Assembly: GCF_024509555.1 (NCBI RefSeq)
Contig: NZ_JAMWEL010000015.1
Location: 1-60,509 of the forward strand
From: Streptococcus suis
GTDB taxonomy: Bacteria > Bacillota > Bacilli > Lactobacillales > Streptococcaceae
Direction: 5' to 3'
DNA: 60,509 nucleotides
Shown: piece by piece, positions 46,857-56,930 of the stretch
Layout of the letters: each line of letters opens with the position of its first letter
How positions within the stretch are numbered: position 1 is the first letter of the stretch
Position numbers and translations under genes: made by a program
The notes under the pieces: model-generated
What the model was told of the DNA's origin: nothing
Database searches by the model: none
The model's input: only the letters and a program-made list of their open reading frames with translations

Positions 46857-47777
46857 CTATCCCTGACTATCTTCACTCATAAGTTCGTAGCCCCTCAAAA
46901 ATTCATCAAAAACCAGGGATTCAAAATGATTGTTTTTAGAAGTCTTCGATCTACAAATACTGATACCAAACTTTAAGGGATCTCTAAAACGAATGACTCT
47001 ATGAAAAGCTTTATCAATAAAATTTTCAATCGGTCTAGGCAGGATGGCAACCATGCCTCCTGCCTTGGTCATTTCGATAATAAAATCCCACGAGGAGGAT
47101 AGACAGGACATGGTCAAATCCAATCGCTCTTTTTTTACCTTCTTTACGATTGCTTGATAACATGAATAATGTTGATCCAAAGTGGTAATGTTATACGGAA
47201 GCAAATCTTTCCATTCTAACAGACCTAATTCCGCTAAGGGGTGGTCTAAAGAAACAACTACAATGTACTCATCCTCTAGGATATGTTGTTTTTCATAATA
47301 TCTCTTATCCAGCTGAACTGGTTCAGTCAACACAACAAACTCTAGCTCATTCTCTAAAAAACGTTCCCTCAGGACTAAGCTACTCCCCTCTGATATTTGT
47401 ACATTTATACCAGGATAATCCTTAAAAAAATTTAGAAAAGACGATGAAAAATATGCTCGTAAATATACAGAAGGAACACCAAATCGAATGGTCGGACAAT
47501 TTTTCCTCGAAGCTTTTTCAATCTGTTCCTGCATTTTTTGATAAAGTGAAACAATTTCTGTTGCATAGCGAAAAACTGTTTCTCCAATATCCGTTAGAGA
47601 AACTAACCTACCATTTTTTCTGGTAAACAACTGCACACCTTCCGCTTGCTCGAACTGTGTGACGAACTGGCTAAGTGCTGATTGACTAATATGTATCTTT
47701 CGTGCAGCTAACGAAAGATTACAATTGGAATCAACAATTGCCTTAAAGTATTTCATCTGAACAACATCCATTCCCAT
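46857..47777 (-). CDS. LysR-family transcriptional regulator
   Basis: 306 residues from the ATG at 47777 (MGMDVVQMKYFKAIV), chosen because GGAGGAG lies seven bases upstream; an earlier ATG at 47807 would add ten residues and lacks such a site. The winged helix-turn-helix is clear: NLSLAARKIHISQSALSQFV and QLFTRKNGRLVSLTDIGE. The rest is a LysR co-inducer domain (IRFGVPSVYLRAYF, ILEDEYIVVVSLDHPLA). The inducer is unknown. It stands alone between the protease gene and holA, so the adjacent protease is one possible target (inference). Confidence 0.9.
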   Translation of the reverse strand: MGMDVVQMKYFKAIVDSNCNLSLAARKIHISQSALSQFVTQFEQAEGVQLFTRKNGRLVSLTDIGETVFRYATEIVSLYQKMQEQIEKASRKNCPTIRFGVPSVYLRAYFSSSFLNFFKDYPGINVQISEGSSLVLRERFLENELEFVVLTEPVQLDKRYYEKQHILEDEYIVVVSLDHPLAELGLLEWKDLLPYNITTLDQHYSCYQAIVKKVKKERLDLTMSCLSSSWDFIIEMTKAGGMVAILPRPIENFIDKAFHRVIRFRDPLKFGISICRSKTSKNNHFESLVFDEFLRGYELMSEDSQG

Positions 47778-48019
47778 TGCACTCTCCTCCAATATTTTTT
47801 CTATCACTCATTACTACTAATAATTATATAATATATCAACGTACTTTTCAAAAAATTGATGTATTGTATGTATTGAATCAGATTACTATTTTTACCAGTA
47901 TGGAACTAATCTCCTACCTTGAGAACATACCTGAGATTAGACCCCTTCCCAAACTAGACAGTACAGCAGAAATTTTCCATAGATGTACTCATAATGAATA
48001 GTACCAGGTACGATACGAC
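47778..48019. other. Intergenic region with a 33-codon open frame
   Basis: AT-rich DNA between the LysR gene and the protease terminator. A plus-strand frame at 47900-48001 reads MELISYLENIPEIRPLPK and has no ribosome binding site. It could be a transposase remnant but matches nothing I recognise. No other gene is visible. Confidence 0.4.
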
Positions 48020-48057
48020 AAAAAAAGTGAAACCTAGTCAAAACTAGATTTCACTTT
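48020..48057 (-). terminator. Terminator of the zinc metalloprotease gene
   Basis: AAAGTGAAA pairs with TTTCACTTT and inner CTAGT with ACTAG. On the minus strand the stem is followed by TTTTTTTG. It lies 24 bases past the protease stop codon. Confidence 0.88.
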
Positions 48058-48080
48058 AAAATCAGATTTCGCAACAAGTC

Positions 48081-51000
48081 CTACTTTTTCTTCCTATCTG
48101 TAAAAATAGCTAGATCAGACTTTCTTCGAACCTTCAAAAATATGATTTGACAGATTGCGGACAGGATGCCAAGCAAGGCTAGATTATTATTTTTATCACC
48201 CGTAGCAGGTAACTGTCCATTCGTCCCTATTCTAGATCTTACTGAAAATACTGGGGCTACCTTTTCTTTTGCAGCTGGATTTGAACTATTCTCAATATCT
48301 ACCAGAATTCCTTTCGACAAACTCTGCCCTGTAGTCAATCGTCTCACCATCTCATCAACCGTCAGTATCGGTCTATCAAAGAGTAATGATTCCCCTTTAG
48401 CTGTTACTAGCGGTGGAAGAACGCCTTGTGGCAATTCGTGTGTGACACCTTCGCCTTTGGCTGTTTCTAGCGGTGGGAGGACACCTTGCGGCAATTCATG
48501 GGTAACACCTTCGCCTTTAGCTGTTTCTAACGGCGGAAGAACACCTTGTGGCAATTCATGGGTAACACCTTCGCCTTTAGCTGTTTCTAGCAGTGGAAGA
48601 ACACCTTGTGGCAATTCATGGGTAACGCTTTCGCCTTTGGCTGTTTCTAACGGTGGAAGGACACCTTGCGGCAATTCATGTGTAACGCCTTCGCCTTTAG
48701 CTGTTTCTAGCGGTGGAAGAACTCCCTCTGGCAGTTCATGGGTAAAGCCTTCACCTTTGGCTGTTTCTAGCGGTGGAAGAACTCCTTCTGGCAATTCATG
48801 TGTAACGCCTTCACCTTTGGCTGTTTCTAGCGGTGGAAGAACTCCTTGCGGCAATTCATGGGTAACGCCTTCACCTTTAGCTGTTTCTAACGGTGGAAGA
48901 ACTCCTTCTGGCAATTCATGTGTAACGCCTTCGCCTTTAGCTGTTTCTAACGGTGGAAGGACACCTTGCGGCAATTCATGTGTGACACCTTCGCCTTTGG
49001 CTGTTTCTAATGGTGGAAGGACACCTTGCGGCAATTCATGTGTTACGCCTTCGCCTTTGGCTGTTTCTAACGGTGGAAGAACACCTTGCGGCAATTCATG
49101 TGTAACGCCTTCACCTTTGGCTGTTTCTAGCGGTGGAAGAACACCTTGCGGCAATTCATGTGTTACGCCTTCACCATTAGCTGTGTGTTGAACAACTACC
49201 TGAACAAATACTCGCTTCTGACTACCATCATCATATTTGACAAGGACTGGTATGCTGTGTTCGCCAAGAGTAGTTGGAAGAGGGTTTACAAAGCTCTTTT
49301 CAACAGGACCTGCTTGGGCATCAACCTGAACCTTGGCCAAAATAGCAGTTTCTACCGCAGTCAGATTATCATCCGTCTCATAAACATGCTTCTCCCCAAC
49401 AGTAACTGCATAGACATCTGCTTTCCATGGGTTAACCCGAATTGGGATAGCCAACTCATGATTGTCCTTACGAACTTGAAGACCGGTCACTTGTGGTGTC
49501 AGATTAACAGGCACCAATTCCACACCGTACTCACCAAATTGGTCTGGAGTAATAGTTTTGGACAGACCTTGATTGTCCACCAGTCTCACTTGAAGACCTG
49601 ACAAGTCTATCGTGTCTGCTGGGCGATAGTCAAGTTTGGTCGGTGAAGTCACCAATTCAAGAGTAGTAATAGCAGTTTTATCGAATACTTTGACCAATTC
49701 CAATGGAATCTCAATTGTCTTAGAAGTTTGGATATTGTTTAATTGAGTCTGGTCAAAACTTGATGCAATTTCATAATGTCCTTGGGCTGGTTGAGGCAAA
49801 CGAGCAGCCAAATCTGTCACAGAGGAACCGGCTGGCAAGGTCAAGCTTTCTTCCTTGACAACCGTTTCACCATCTTTGAAACGGAGGTTGATTTGGATAT
49901 CTTGTGGTGTCTGTGTCGACTCTGTTAAACGATAGGAGATTCCCTCATTGCTCAAGCTAAAACGGTCCGATTGGTTTTCCAAGGCAATTCGAACAGTATC
50001 TGCAAAGCCACCTTCAGCAGTCACGAATACCTTATTCACATGAGGACTTAGATTATGCTCAAATCCTCTAACAAGTACTTCAACAGTACCTTCAATGCTA
50101 CCTGTTACTGCTAGGCTAGCTGTAGCTGGGACAATAACCTTTCCTTGACCAGATAGCTCTCCAAGCGTTACTGGATCATTGGCAATGTTCAACTGCGTGC
50201 CAGATGCAAGTTCTACACCAGTTGAAATCTCAGTTACTTGTTCAGACAAGGTCACGTCTGCCCGATTAACTAGTGAGAGACTTTGGATATTTTGTAAGTT
50301 AAGACCATAAACACGTGCAGTATCAATGGTAACAGTATTGTCTAAACTCGCACTTCCATCTATGGATTTCAAACTACTAGATTTTGAAATAACAGACACT
50401 GGTCCCTCAACAAGCTCCCCATTAACACCTGACAGTTTAATACCTTGATCGGCATTGACAAAATCCGACAGGATTGAAATCGTCACAGGAATGTTGCTTG
50501 CTGAATCTGCATTTCCTGCGTAGATTGTGTTAAATCGTGTATCTGAACTTCCGTTGGTAATAGTGATTTGCCCATGATTTCCTGCTGGATCGCCCGTACG
50601 AGAGCCGGCAACCAGGCTTGGACGGAGATTGCTTTGAGCTTGACTTATGGTTGTAGAAACTCTATCAAAGGTCAAATGGTAACCATTGGCATAGATTGTT
50701 GCTTGTTGACTGGCATCCACAATCATATTCAGCGTCATGTTGGCAAAGGTTACATCATTACCCAATTCTACATTTGGACCTCGGAAGGTGAGGCGATGCC
50801 CTTGACCATCAATTGTGACCGCCTTATTGATAAGGAAAGGCGTTTCTTGACGATGTTGAACATCACTTACCAATTTGATGGTATCACCATCCCTAGCTTG
50901 AGAAAGTGCATAAGTCAAGCTATGATATGGATTAGCTTCCGTTCCTTGACCGTCTCTGGATTGTTCATCCCCTTGAGTAACATAGAGGTCACGCGCCTGA

Positions 51001-53858
51001 ACTTCTTGATAAATACTTGAACGGAAGTCATCTGTATCCTTCAAATAAGCCTGGAAGATGCTCTTTTTCAATTCTTGAACAGCTGAAACTCTAGTTGACA
51101 AGGCTACCCTGTTGGTTGCATTAAGTTTCATCTGTTGCAAATCTTTGGCAATGGCCACATCCATCAAACTCTGAATAGCAGTGAAATCGCTGGCTACACT
51201 AGTGGATTTTAGCTCAGTAACCTTGGCAATGCGACGGTCAAACATGGCCTTCTTAAAGGTTGCTAGGTCTCCTCCATATTCTGGCATAATGGCATTCAAA
51301 GCTGCCTGATCATTGACATATTGGCCAGAAACATAGGCTACCATTCCTTTTTCATAACCATATTCTCCCAGAATATCATAGGCATTTCTTCTAAAACTAA
51401 TGTCACCTACTGTTCCTGCATTGTTTTGCAGACCTGCATAGACAGGCTCAAAGAGAGGAATGGTGTAGTAAGAATTAGTCCGAGCTGTTCCTGTGGTATT
51501 GAGACCATCAAACTTGTAGCGACCTGAAATCAATTGCTTATCTACAAAATCATGGACAGATTGCAAACCTGCTGCTAAATCTCTCGAAATTGGTTGAGCT
51601 TGATCTGTCTGACCACCATTAGCACTTGCGACAAGGCTCAGCTGATTAAGTAGGACCGCCCTGTCTTCAGGTATCTGCCCCAAGATAGACTGAGCTTCTG
51701 CGTAGTCTAAAGTGTACAAGACGTCCAAGATACCCTGCATATAGGTCTTGAGGTCATCACTTGTTTGGAAACGGTCTGGACTAGCATTTTGTGTCCGATT
51801 CTCCCCCATACGATAGGCTGTATTGATAATAAAGCTTGGGTCTTGATAGGGTGTTTTAGCAACATCCATGGACTCAAACATTCCTCTGGCAAAAACTTCT
51901 TGTAACTGGCCAGCTCGTCTATCATAGCCATTTAACCAAACGTTCTTATCAAACATATGGGTCAATTCATGGGTATAGACAGACTGACCTGCCTCAGACA
52001 GGGATTTTTTCAAAAAGAGATTAATGGAAGTCTTTCCATTGGCCTGACCATCAGCTTGTAAAAAGTTGGCATAAAGGTTGAGCGGTCTAATGAATTTCTC
52101 GACCCCTTCTAAAACTCCTGAACCATATTTTGGTGAATAAAGTTCTTGAACACGCTGAGCAGCTGTCCCTAGTTTCTGCGGACTGTCAACCACAATAATC
52201 GGTTCGTGATTGGCTAGAATATCCCTGTTCTGACTGATGCGATGCCAGAATTTCAAAAAGCTTTCCTGATCATCAGCATAGGATTGTAAGTTAGCTTTAA
52301 ATGTTGCCAAGCCTGTCTGGTCACCTGCTCGGACATAGGATTCCGTTAAACCGTAGTTGACTGTGTTTGAAGTGCTAATGGCATATACAAGATCAGTAGG
52401 TAGGGTCAGGAGAGGAATGAAATGGTTGTTCAGACGTACATTGCTCTTTAATTTCTGATAGAGCGAGGAATTGCCATATGGAGATTGGGACTCTGCCAGA
52501 TGAGCCCTGCTAGTCTCCTTAAACCATTGCTCCCCTGTTTTGCCTGGTTCAAACAAGCTTACTCCCTTCTCCACAAAGGAGAAAATATCAGCTTGATTTG
52601 TAATTGGAGCTAGTTTGGTTTGGTAAGTAGTCGCTGACTGTCCTAAGGTCAAATCACGATAGGTTAAAGTGTTCAAAATACTAAGTGTATTTAAGGGGGT
52701 GCCTCCACCACCAAAAAACTGAGGGTGATACAAGATTAAATCTTGGGCCTGATGTTGACCAAATTCAAAGGAATATTGACGATCCAGATAGGAAAGACCT
52801 GCTAAAATCTTCTCCTTATTACGACGGATATCCTCTACATTGACCTGACTTGATTTCTCAAAAATACCTGTCAGAGTCGTTTCAATCTTAGCTTTTACTC
52901 GCTCAAAACTCTCTCTCATATCCAGCATATCCATATAGGCTGTCTGCTTGAGAGACTGCAGCTGGTCAGCTGACAGAGCACTTCCCCCATTTTCCTTCCG
53001 AATGGCTGTCTCTAGAGCAGTTTTTTCAAGAAAACTTTCCTGATGAGACAAGTGGGGATAGAGCGATTCGTAGGTCACAGCCACAAAGTCATTCTTCAGC
53101 GAAGCAACCTGCTGCGTAACTGCCTCGCTGGTCTGACTTGTCCTTGGCTGAGTCGTCGCAGGGACTATCTGACTACTACCATCCGAATAAACCACTTGAA
53201 ACTGCTGAACTGTTTGTCCATTGACAGAGGTCATAAGCTCCCCTTGGTCATCTAGTGGCAATTTAGCAACTTCATTGGCAGCTACACTACGAGCCATGGG
53301 TACTGAACGAAGTACAGGTTGGACTACTTCTTCTGCTAGCTGGTCGGTCGGAGCAGAGCCTACTGCTGCCGTTTCTGCTACCCGATCTGTTGTAGTTGGC
53401 TCTACAGAAGATTGGATCGGGGTTTCAACAACTTTTTGAGGACTTTCTGTCCCTACACTAGGTTCACTTACATTCTCTTCCGACAGGGATTGAACTGAGT
53501 TTGCCTTTTCTTGATTGAGTGTTGTTGATTGATTTTCTTGGATAACTGGGGTCTGTGAGACGATAGAATCAGTTTGAGTAGACTGAACTACTGGAGACAA
53601 AGTCTCTGTGAGAACTGGTTCTGTCAACTGAGTTCCCACCATCTCTGAAACCTGATTACTTGTTTGGTCTTGACCTGAATCATCTGTTACTGCCTGACTC
53701 ATTTGCTGGCTACTAACAGGAGTTTGGCTTGCCTCTTGGGCAGCTGCAACCTGCCCTCCAGCAACACTAAAGCTAATTGCTAAGGCAACAGATACGACAC
53801 CTATAGAAAACTTACGTATGCCAAAATGCTGCTTTTTTTGTAAAAAATTCAAATTCAT
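48081..53858 (-). CDS. Cell-wall-anchored zinc metalloprotease, M26 (IgA1 protease/ZmpC) type
   Basis: 1925 residues from the ATG at 53858 (MNLNFLQKKQHFGIRKFSIG), the position that gives a YSIRK-like signal; AAGGAG is about 11 bases upstream. A Gln/Ser/Thr-rich segment (about 45-190) is followed by the protease domain with HELTH at 630-634 and the third zinc ligand Glu654 in LQEVFARG. A beta-helix-like domain (about 990-1250, with ANPYHSLTYALSQARDGDTI) and Ig-like domains (about 1370-1560) follow. Thirteen 20-residue repeats (about 1560-1820) precede LPATGD near 1883, a hydrophobic helix and a basic tail. Members cut host IgA1 or other surface glycoproteins; the substrate here is unknown. Pneumococcal Zmp proteins carry the LPXTG near the N-terminus, whereas here it is C-terminal. 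Confidence 0.9.
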   Translation of the reverse strand: MNLNFLQKKQHFGIRKFSIGVVSVALAISFSVAGGQVAAAQEASQTPVSSQQMSQAVTDDSGQDQTSNQVSEMVGTQLTEPVLTETLSPVVQSTQTDSIVSQTPVIQENQSTTLNQEKANSVQSLSEENVSEPSVGTESPQKVVETPIQSSVEPTTTDRVAETAAVGSAPTDQLAEEVVQPVLRSVPMARSVAANEVAKLPLDDQGELMTSVNGQTVQQFQVVYSDGSSQIVPATTQPRTSQTSEAVTQQVASLKNDFVAVTYESLYPHLSHQESFLEKTALETAIRKENGGSALSADQLQSLKQTAYMDMLDMRESFERVKAKIETTLTGIFEKSSQVNVEDIRRNKEKILAGLSYLDRQYSFEFGQHQAQDLILYHPQFFGGGGTPLNTLSILNTLTYRDLTLGQSATTYQTKLAPITNQADIFSFVEKGVSLFEPGKTGEQWFKETSRAHLAESQSPYGNSSLYQKLKSNVRLNNHFIPLLTLPTDLVYAISTSNTVNYGLTESYVRAGDQTGLATFKANLQSYADDQESFLKFWHRISQNRDILANHEPIIVVDSPQKLGTAAQRVQELYSPKYGSGVLEGVEKFIRPLNLYANFLQADGQANGKTSINLFLKKSLSEAGQSVYTHELTHMFDKNVWLNGYDRRAGQLQEVFARGMFESMDVAKTPYQDPSFIINTAYRMGENRTQNASPDRFQTSDDLKTYMQGILDVLYTLDYAEAQSILGQIPEDRAVLLNQLSLVASANGGQTDQAQPISRDLAAGLQSVHDFVDKQLISGRYKFDGLNTTGTARTNSYYTIPLFEPVYAGLQNNAGTVGDISFRRNAYDILGEYGYEKGMVAYVSGQYVNDQAALNAIMPEYGGDLATFKKAMFDRRIAKVTELKSTSVASDFTAIQSLMDVAIAKDLQQMKLNATNRVALSTRVSAVQELKKSIFQAYLKDTDDFRSSIYQEVQARDLYVTQGDEQSRDGQGTEANPYHSLTYALSQARDGDTIKLVSDVQHRQETPFLINKAVTIDGQGHRLTFRGPNVELGNDVTFANMTLNMIVDASQQATIYANGYHLTFDRVSTTISQAQSNLRPSLVAGSRTGDPAGNHGQITITNGSSDTRFNTIYAGNADSASNIPVTISILSDFVNADQGIKLSGVNGELVEGPVSVISKSSSLKSIDGSASLDNTVTIDTARVYGLNLQNIQSLSLVNRADVTLSEQVTEISTGVELASGTQLNIANDPVTLGELSGQGKVIVPATASLAVTGSIEGTVEVLVRGFEHNLSPHVNKVFVTAEGGFADTVRIALENQSDRFSLSNEGISYRLTESTQTPQDIQINLRFKDGETVVKEESLTLPAGSSVTDLAARLPQPAQGHYEIASSFDQTQLNNIQTSKTIEIPLELVKVFDKTAITTLELVTSPTKLDYRPADTIDLSGLQVRLVDNQGLSKTITPDQFGEYGVELVPVNLTPQVTGLQVRKDNHELAIPIRVNPWKADVYAVTVGEKHVYETDDNLTAVETAILAKVQVDAQAGPVEKSFVNPLPTTLGEHSIPVLVKYDDGSQKRVFVQVVVQHTANGEGVTHELPQGVLPPLETAKGEGVTHELPQGVLPPLETAKGEGVTHELPQGVLPPLETAKGEGVTHELPQGVLPPLETAKGEGVTHELPEGVLPPLETAKGEGVTHELPQGVLPPLETAKGEGVTHELPEGVLPPLETAKGEGFTHELPEGVLPPLETAKGEGVTHELPQGVLPPLETAKGESVTHELPQGVLPLLETAKGEGVTHELPQGVLPPLETAKGEGVTHELPQGVLPPLETAKGEGVTHELPQGVLPPLVTAKGESLLFDRPILTVDEMVRRLTTGQSLSKGILVDIENSSNPAAKEKVAPVFSVRSRIGTNGQLPATGDKNNNLALLGILSAICQIIFLKVRRKSDLAIFTDRKKK
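48397..49185 (-). repeat. 13 tandem 60-bp repeats in the metalloprotease gene
   Basis: Each 60-bp unit encodes GEGVTHELPQGVLPPLETAK or a close variant (PQ or PE, FTHEL, ESVTHEL, VLPLL). Units are highly similar at the DNA level with scattered third-position changes. They form a proline-containing spacer between the protease body and the wall anchor. Unit number is likely to vary among strains. Confidence 0.92.
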
Positions 53859-53901
53859 TAAAATATAGTCTCCTTTTGAGCTAAATAAAAACTCTACTAC
53901 A

Positions 53902-53930
53902 ATTATATAAGTAAGAAGAATGAAATGCAA
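53902..53930 (-). promoter_or_regulatory. Predicted promoter of the zinc metalloprotease gene
   Basis: On the minus strand TTGCAT (53930-53925) and TATAAT (53907-53902) are 17 bases apart. Transcription would start near 53895, about 37 bases before the ATG at 53858. This supports the downstream start codon, because an upstream ATG at 53975 would lie before the promoter. Confidence 0.65.
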
Positions 53931-53956
53931 AGAATACGCTGTCAATTTTACCGCAC

Positions 53957-53989
53957 AAAAAAAATTTCCCAACAAATGGCGTTAGGAAA
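53957..53989 (-). terminator. Terminator of the comEA-comEC operon
   Basis: On the minus strand TTTCCTAAC and GTTGGGAAA form a stem followed by a run of eight T residues. It lies about 40 bases past the comEC stop. It separates the competence operon from the protease gene. Confidence 0.75.
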
Positions 53990-54028
53990 CTTATAAAAAT
54001 AATTTTATTGTAGTAAACAGTTCGAACT

Positions 54029-56266
54029 TCACTCCCTCACCGTCTCAATCTTCCACTCCTTCCAACCTCTAAAGCGAATAGCTCCTTGCTGATCGGTGCG
54101 ATAGAATTGGATATTCCGGCTGTCAAAACGGTCCAAGGTTTCTTGGTGGGGGTGTTTGTAACGATTGTTTTCTCCTGCAGATACCAGAGCAATCTTGGCA
54201 CCGATATGGTCTAGAAATTGAGGATAGGAAGACCCTTTGGATCCGTGGTGACCAGCCTTGAGTACATCAACAGGTAAGTTGGGATAGGAATCTATCAAGT
54301 CCAACTCCCCCTGCTCCAAGTCCCCTGTAAAGAGAAAATTAGTTTTCAGCAAGCGACCGTAAAGAACAATAGAGTCATTATTACCACCGTCTCCTGTCCC
54401 ATCTGGATAGAGGACTTCCAGATAGGAGTCAAAAATTGGCAAGCGATCGCCCACTTTTACCACATGGACAGGCACATTGATTTCTTTCAAGGTTGCTACA
54501 AAGTCAGGCACCGTCAGACTTCCCGGCGACACGACAATCCGACCAATTTGTACCTGCTTAGCCACTTCCAGCACATCGCCCACATGGTCTGTGTCTGTGT
54601 GGGTCAGCACTAGACTATCAATCCTGTCCACACCTCGACTATGCAGATAGGGAATCAAAGTCCGCTCTGCATTTGCCTGCCGAGACCGCTCCTGCCACGC
54701 TTCCTTGGCCGCGAAATCGACTCGTCCGCCCACATCAATCAGAACCGTCCGCCCCCGCAAATCCCGCAAAAAGATGCTGTCCCCCTGCCCGATGTCCACC
54801 ACCGTCACCTCGTTTTCCAGCGGGTGTTTGGTCATGAAAAATAGCAGAGCGAGGACCAAGCTTAGTCCCAGGAGCCAGTTTTTCTTCCTGTGAAAATCAT
54901 AAAGTAAGAAGAGACAGACCAGCAAGAGAACAAGAATTATCCCAGACGGCTGGCCCAGTATCCACGGTCGCAATCCCAAATCCGCCACCCAGACAATGAT
55001 TTTTTCCATAAAGACAAAAAATCCGTTGACCCAGGTCATCTTGACAACTGGCGACAGGAGAAAAATGACTGACAAACCTGGCAAGAGTAGGACATCAAAG
55101 ACAAAGGAAAAGACAAAGGTCAAGAGGATAGATAGAGGCTGAAAGGCATAGAAATAGGTCATAAGCACCGGCAAAATTCCCAGTGAAATACTGAGGCTCT
55201 CCACCGCAGCCTTTTTGACCTGCCCCAAATCCTCAAAATCAAAGACCGTCAGCAAGAAAGCATAAGTAAAAGTCAGCACTCCTCCTGCTGTCAGTAAAAA
55301 TCGGGGCAGTATCAACAGACAGATAAAGACCGTCACCGCAAAATTATCCAACTTCCGCAAGCCTAGATTACCCAGAATTTTTTGGACCAAGGACCGTACC
55401 ACCGACACAGAAAAGCCTGTCAAACCAGCATAGACAAGGGAAAAGGGAATTTGTAACTTATCCACTGTTTCCTTGGTCAAGCCCAGACGCAGCAAAATCC
55501 AACGAAACTTGTCGATGAAAAAGCCCACCTGCATACCAGACAGGGCAAAGAGATGAATGATACCTAGACTGGAATAGAGGTCACTCATCTGGTCAAACTC
55601 ACTATCCAAGTCCCCAAACAAGAGCCCTGTCATGTAGTGACTCATAGGTGCTGGAAAATTGGTTTTGATATAGACCAAGGCCTGCCTCCGCCAGCTTGAT
55701 AGCCAGTCAAAAACATTCCAAGACTGGATAGGAACAATCTTCTTAATCGCCGTTAGCTTGACAGTCCGATATATCCCCTGTGTTTTCAGATAGGTCTGAT
55801 AGTCAAAGCCCTTGAAATTCCGCTGACCAGCTGGCAGGCTGACCTCTGCTTCCACTTCTAGCTGGACCAGGTCTGCCAGCTTTTGAAAATAAGCTTGCTC
55901 CTCCTGACTGGCTAATTTGTAGAAAACTTGATAGGTTTGTCCGTCAGCCCGACCACGAAAAGACAAGCTGTCGCCATTGATGTCTATGGTATCTGGAATG
56001 ACCTGCACAGTTGTGAGTTGCTCTGGGGCTGACTGGTCTGCCCGCTCCCATTGGACCTTTTGGCATCCGAAAAACAGACCGCACAGGGCTAGAAGCGGCA
56101 GCGTCTTGATGAACACTGCCTTACCTTGCCTAAATCCAAAGACCAGCAACAACAAACTCAGCAGGCCCATTGTCAAGAGGGAAAAAGAGTGGACTGCAAA
56201 ATAGGCCGCCACCGCCAAGATTGCCAGGTGAATGGGCTGGCAGGGGGGCTTAATCGACCGTGACAT
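54029..56266 (-). CDS. comEC: ComEC, competence DNA-uptake channel
   Basis: 745 residues from the ATG at 56266 (MSRSIKPPCQPIHLAI), which overlaps the comEA end by 17 bases; a longer frame upstream runs through comEA and is not conserved-looking. It has several hydrophobic segments, a central competence domain (LFALSGMQVGFF near the family motif) and a C-terminal metallo-beta-lactamase-like domain with LTHTDTDHVGD and the later KAGHHGSKGSS. ComEC carries single-stranded DNA across the membrane during transformation. It is co-transcribed with comEA. Confidence 0.95.
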   Translation of the reverse strand: MSRSIKPPCQPIHLAILAVAAYFAVHSFSLLTMGLLSLLLLVFGFRQGKAVFIKTLPLLALCGLFFGCQKVQWERADQSAPEQLTTVQVIPDTIDINGDSLSFRGRADGQTYQVFYKLASQEEQAYFQKLADLVQLEVEAEVSLPAGQRNFKGFDYQTYLKTQGIYRTVKLTAIKKIVPIQSWNVFDWLSSWRRQALVYIKTNFPAPMSHYMTGLLFGDLDSEFDQMSDLYSSLGIIHLFALSGMQVGFFIDKFRWILLRLGLTKETVDKLQIPFSLVYAGLTGFSVSVVRSLVQKILGNLGLRKLDNFAVTVFICLLILPRFLLTAGGVLTFTYAFLLTVFDFEDLGQVKKAAVESLSISLGILPVLMTYFYAFQPLSILLTFVFSFVFDVLLLPGLSVIFLLSPVVKMTWVNGFFVFMEKIIVWVADLGLRPWILGQPSGIILVLLLVCLFLLYDFHRKKNWLLGLSLVLALLFFMTKHPLENEVTVVDIGQGDSIFLRDLRGRTVLIDVGGRVDFAAKEAWQERSRQANAERTLIPYLHSRGVDRIDSLVLTHTDTDHVGDVLEVAKQVQIGRIVVSPGSLTVPDFVATLKEINVPVHVVKVGDRLPIFDSYLEVLYPDGTGDGGNNDSIVLYGRLLKTNFLFTGDLEQGELDLIDSYPNLPVDVLKAGHHGSKGSSYPQFLDHIGAKIALVSAGENNRYKHPHQETLDRFDSRNIQFYRTDQQGAIRFRGWKEWKIETVRE

Positions 56267-56912
56267 AAGGTCGAATGCTTTCCATGGTCTTGTCGCCAAT
56301 GCCCGAAACATTGTTGAGGTCATCGACCGACTTGAAGCCGCCGTTGGCCTCGCGATAGGCGATAATGTCCGCCGCTCGCTTGGCACCGATGCCCGAAATG
56401 GTCTGTAGGTCCGCCTCGGTCGCCGTATTGAGATTGACTAGACTGGTATTTTTTTCGTCTTGGGACATAGCAGAGCTGGCAGTCGTGCTGGCCACCACCG
56501 AGATATTTTCATCCTTGCTGGCCACATAGACTACCGCTTCGTCGCTGAGCTTCTGAGCCAGATTGATAGACTTGGGATCTGCCTGACTGGTCAAGCCGCC
56601 AGCTGCCTCTACTGCATCATTGACACGCGCACCAGCTTCTAAGGTATACAGCCCTGGTTTTTCCACCGCTCCTTTGACATCAATGACTAGCTGGGTGGGC
56701 TCTTCACTTGCTTCTGTACTGACTTCTTCAAGCTGCTCCTGACTGCTCGAAGTTTGTTCAGTCTGGGAAAAATCTGTCAGACCCGTCTGATCAGACTTGG
56801 CTGGTTGGCTGAATATTAAGAACGTCGCCATTAGCAAGCCAGCCACTGCGGGCAGGGCAATCTGCCACTTGTATCCTTTAAGCATTTCTATATAGGTTTT
56901 AATCGTATCCAT
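56250..56912 (-). CDS. comEA: ComEA, competence DNA receptor
   Basis: 220 residues. One membrane helix (about 15-35), a Ser/Glu-rich linker, an SLBB-type domain (VIDVKGAVEKPGLYTLEAG) and a C-terminal helix-hairpin-helix DNA-binding region (LNTATEADLQTISGIGAKRA and DDLNNVSGIGDKTMESI). It binds double-stranded DNA at the cell surface and passes it to ComEC. GGAGG lies seven bases before the ATG. The plsC terminator lies just upstream, so the operon has its own, probably competence-controlled, promoter. Confidence 0.96.
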   Translation of the reverse strand: MDTIKTYIEMLKGYKWQIALPAVAGLLMATFLIFSQPAKSDQTGLTDFSQTEQTSSSQEQLEEVSTEASEEPTQLVIDVKGAVEKPGLYTLEAGARVNDAVEAAGGLTSQADPKSINLAQKLSDEAVVYVASKDENISVVASTTASSAMSQDEKNTSLVNLNTATEADLQTISGIGAKRAADIIAYREANGGFKSVDDLNNVSGIGDKTMESIRPYVTVD

Positions 56913-56930
56913 AAGTTACCTCCACCTATA

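Noticed and set aside
48166..49191. 341-codon plus-strand frame opposite the protease repeats
   Set aside because: It is the antisense of the 60-bp repeats and has no gene features.
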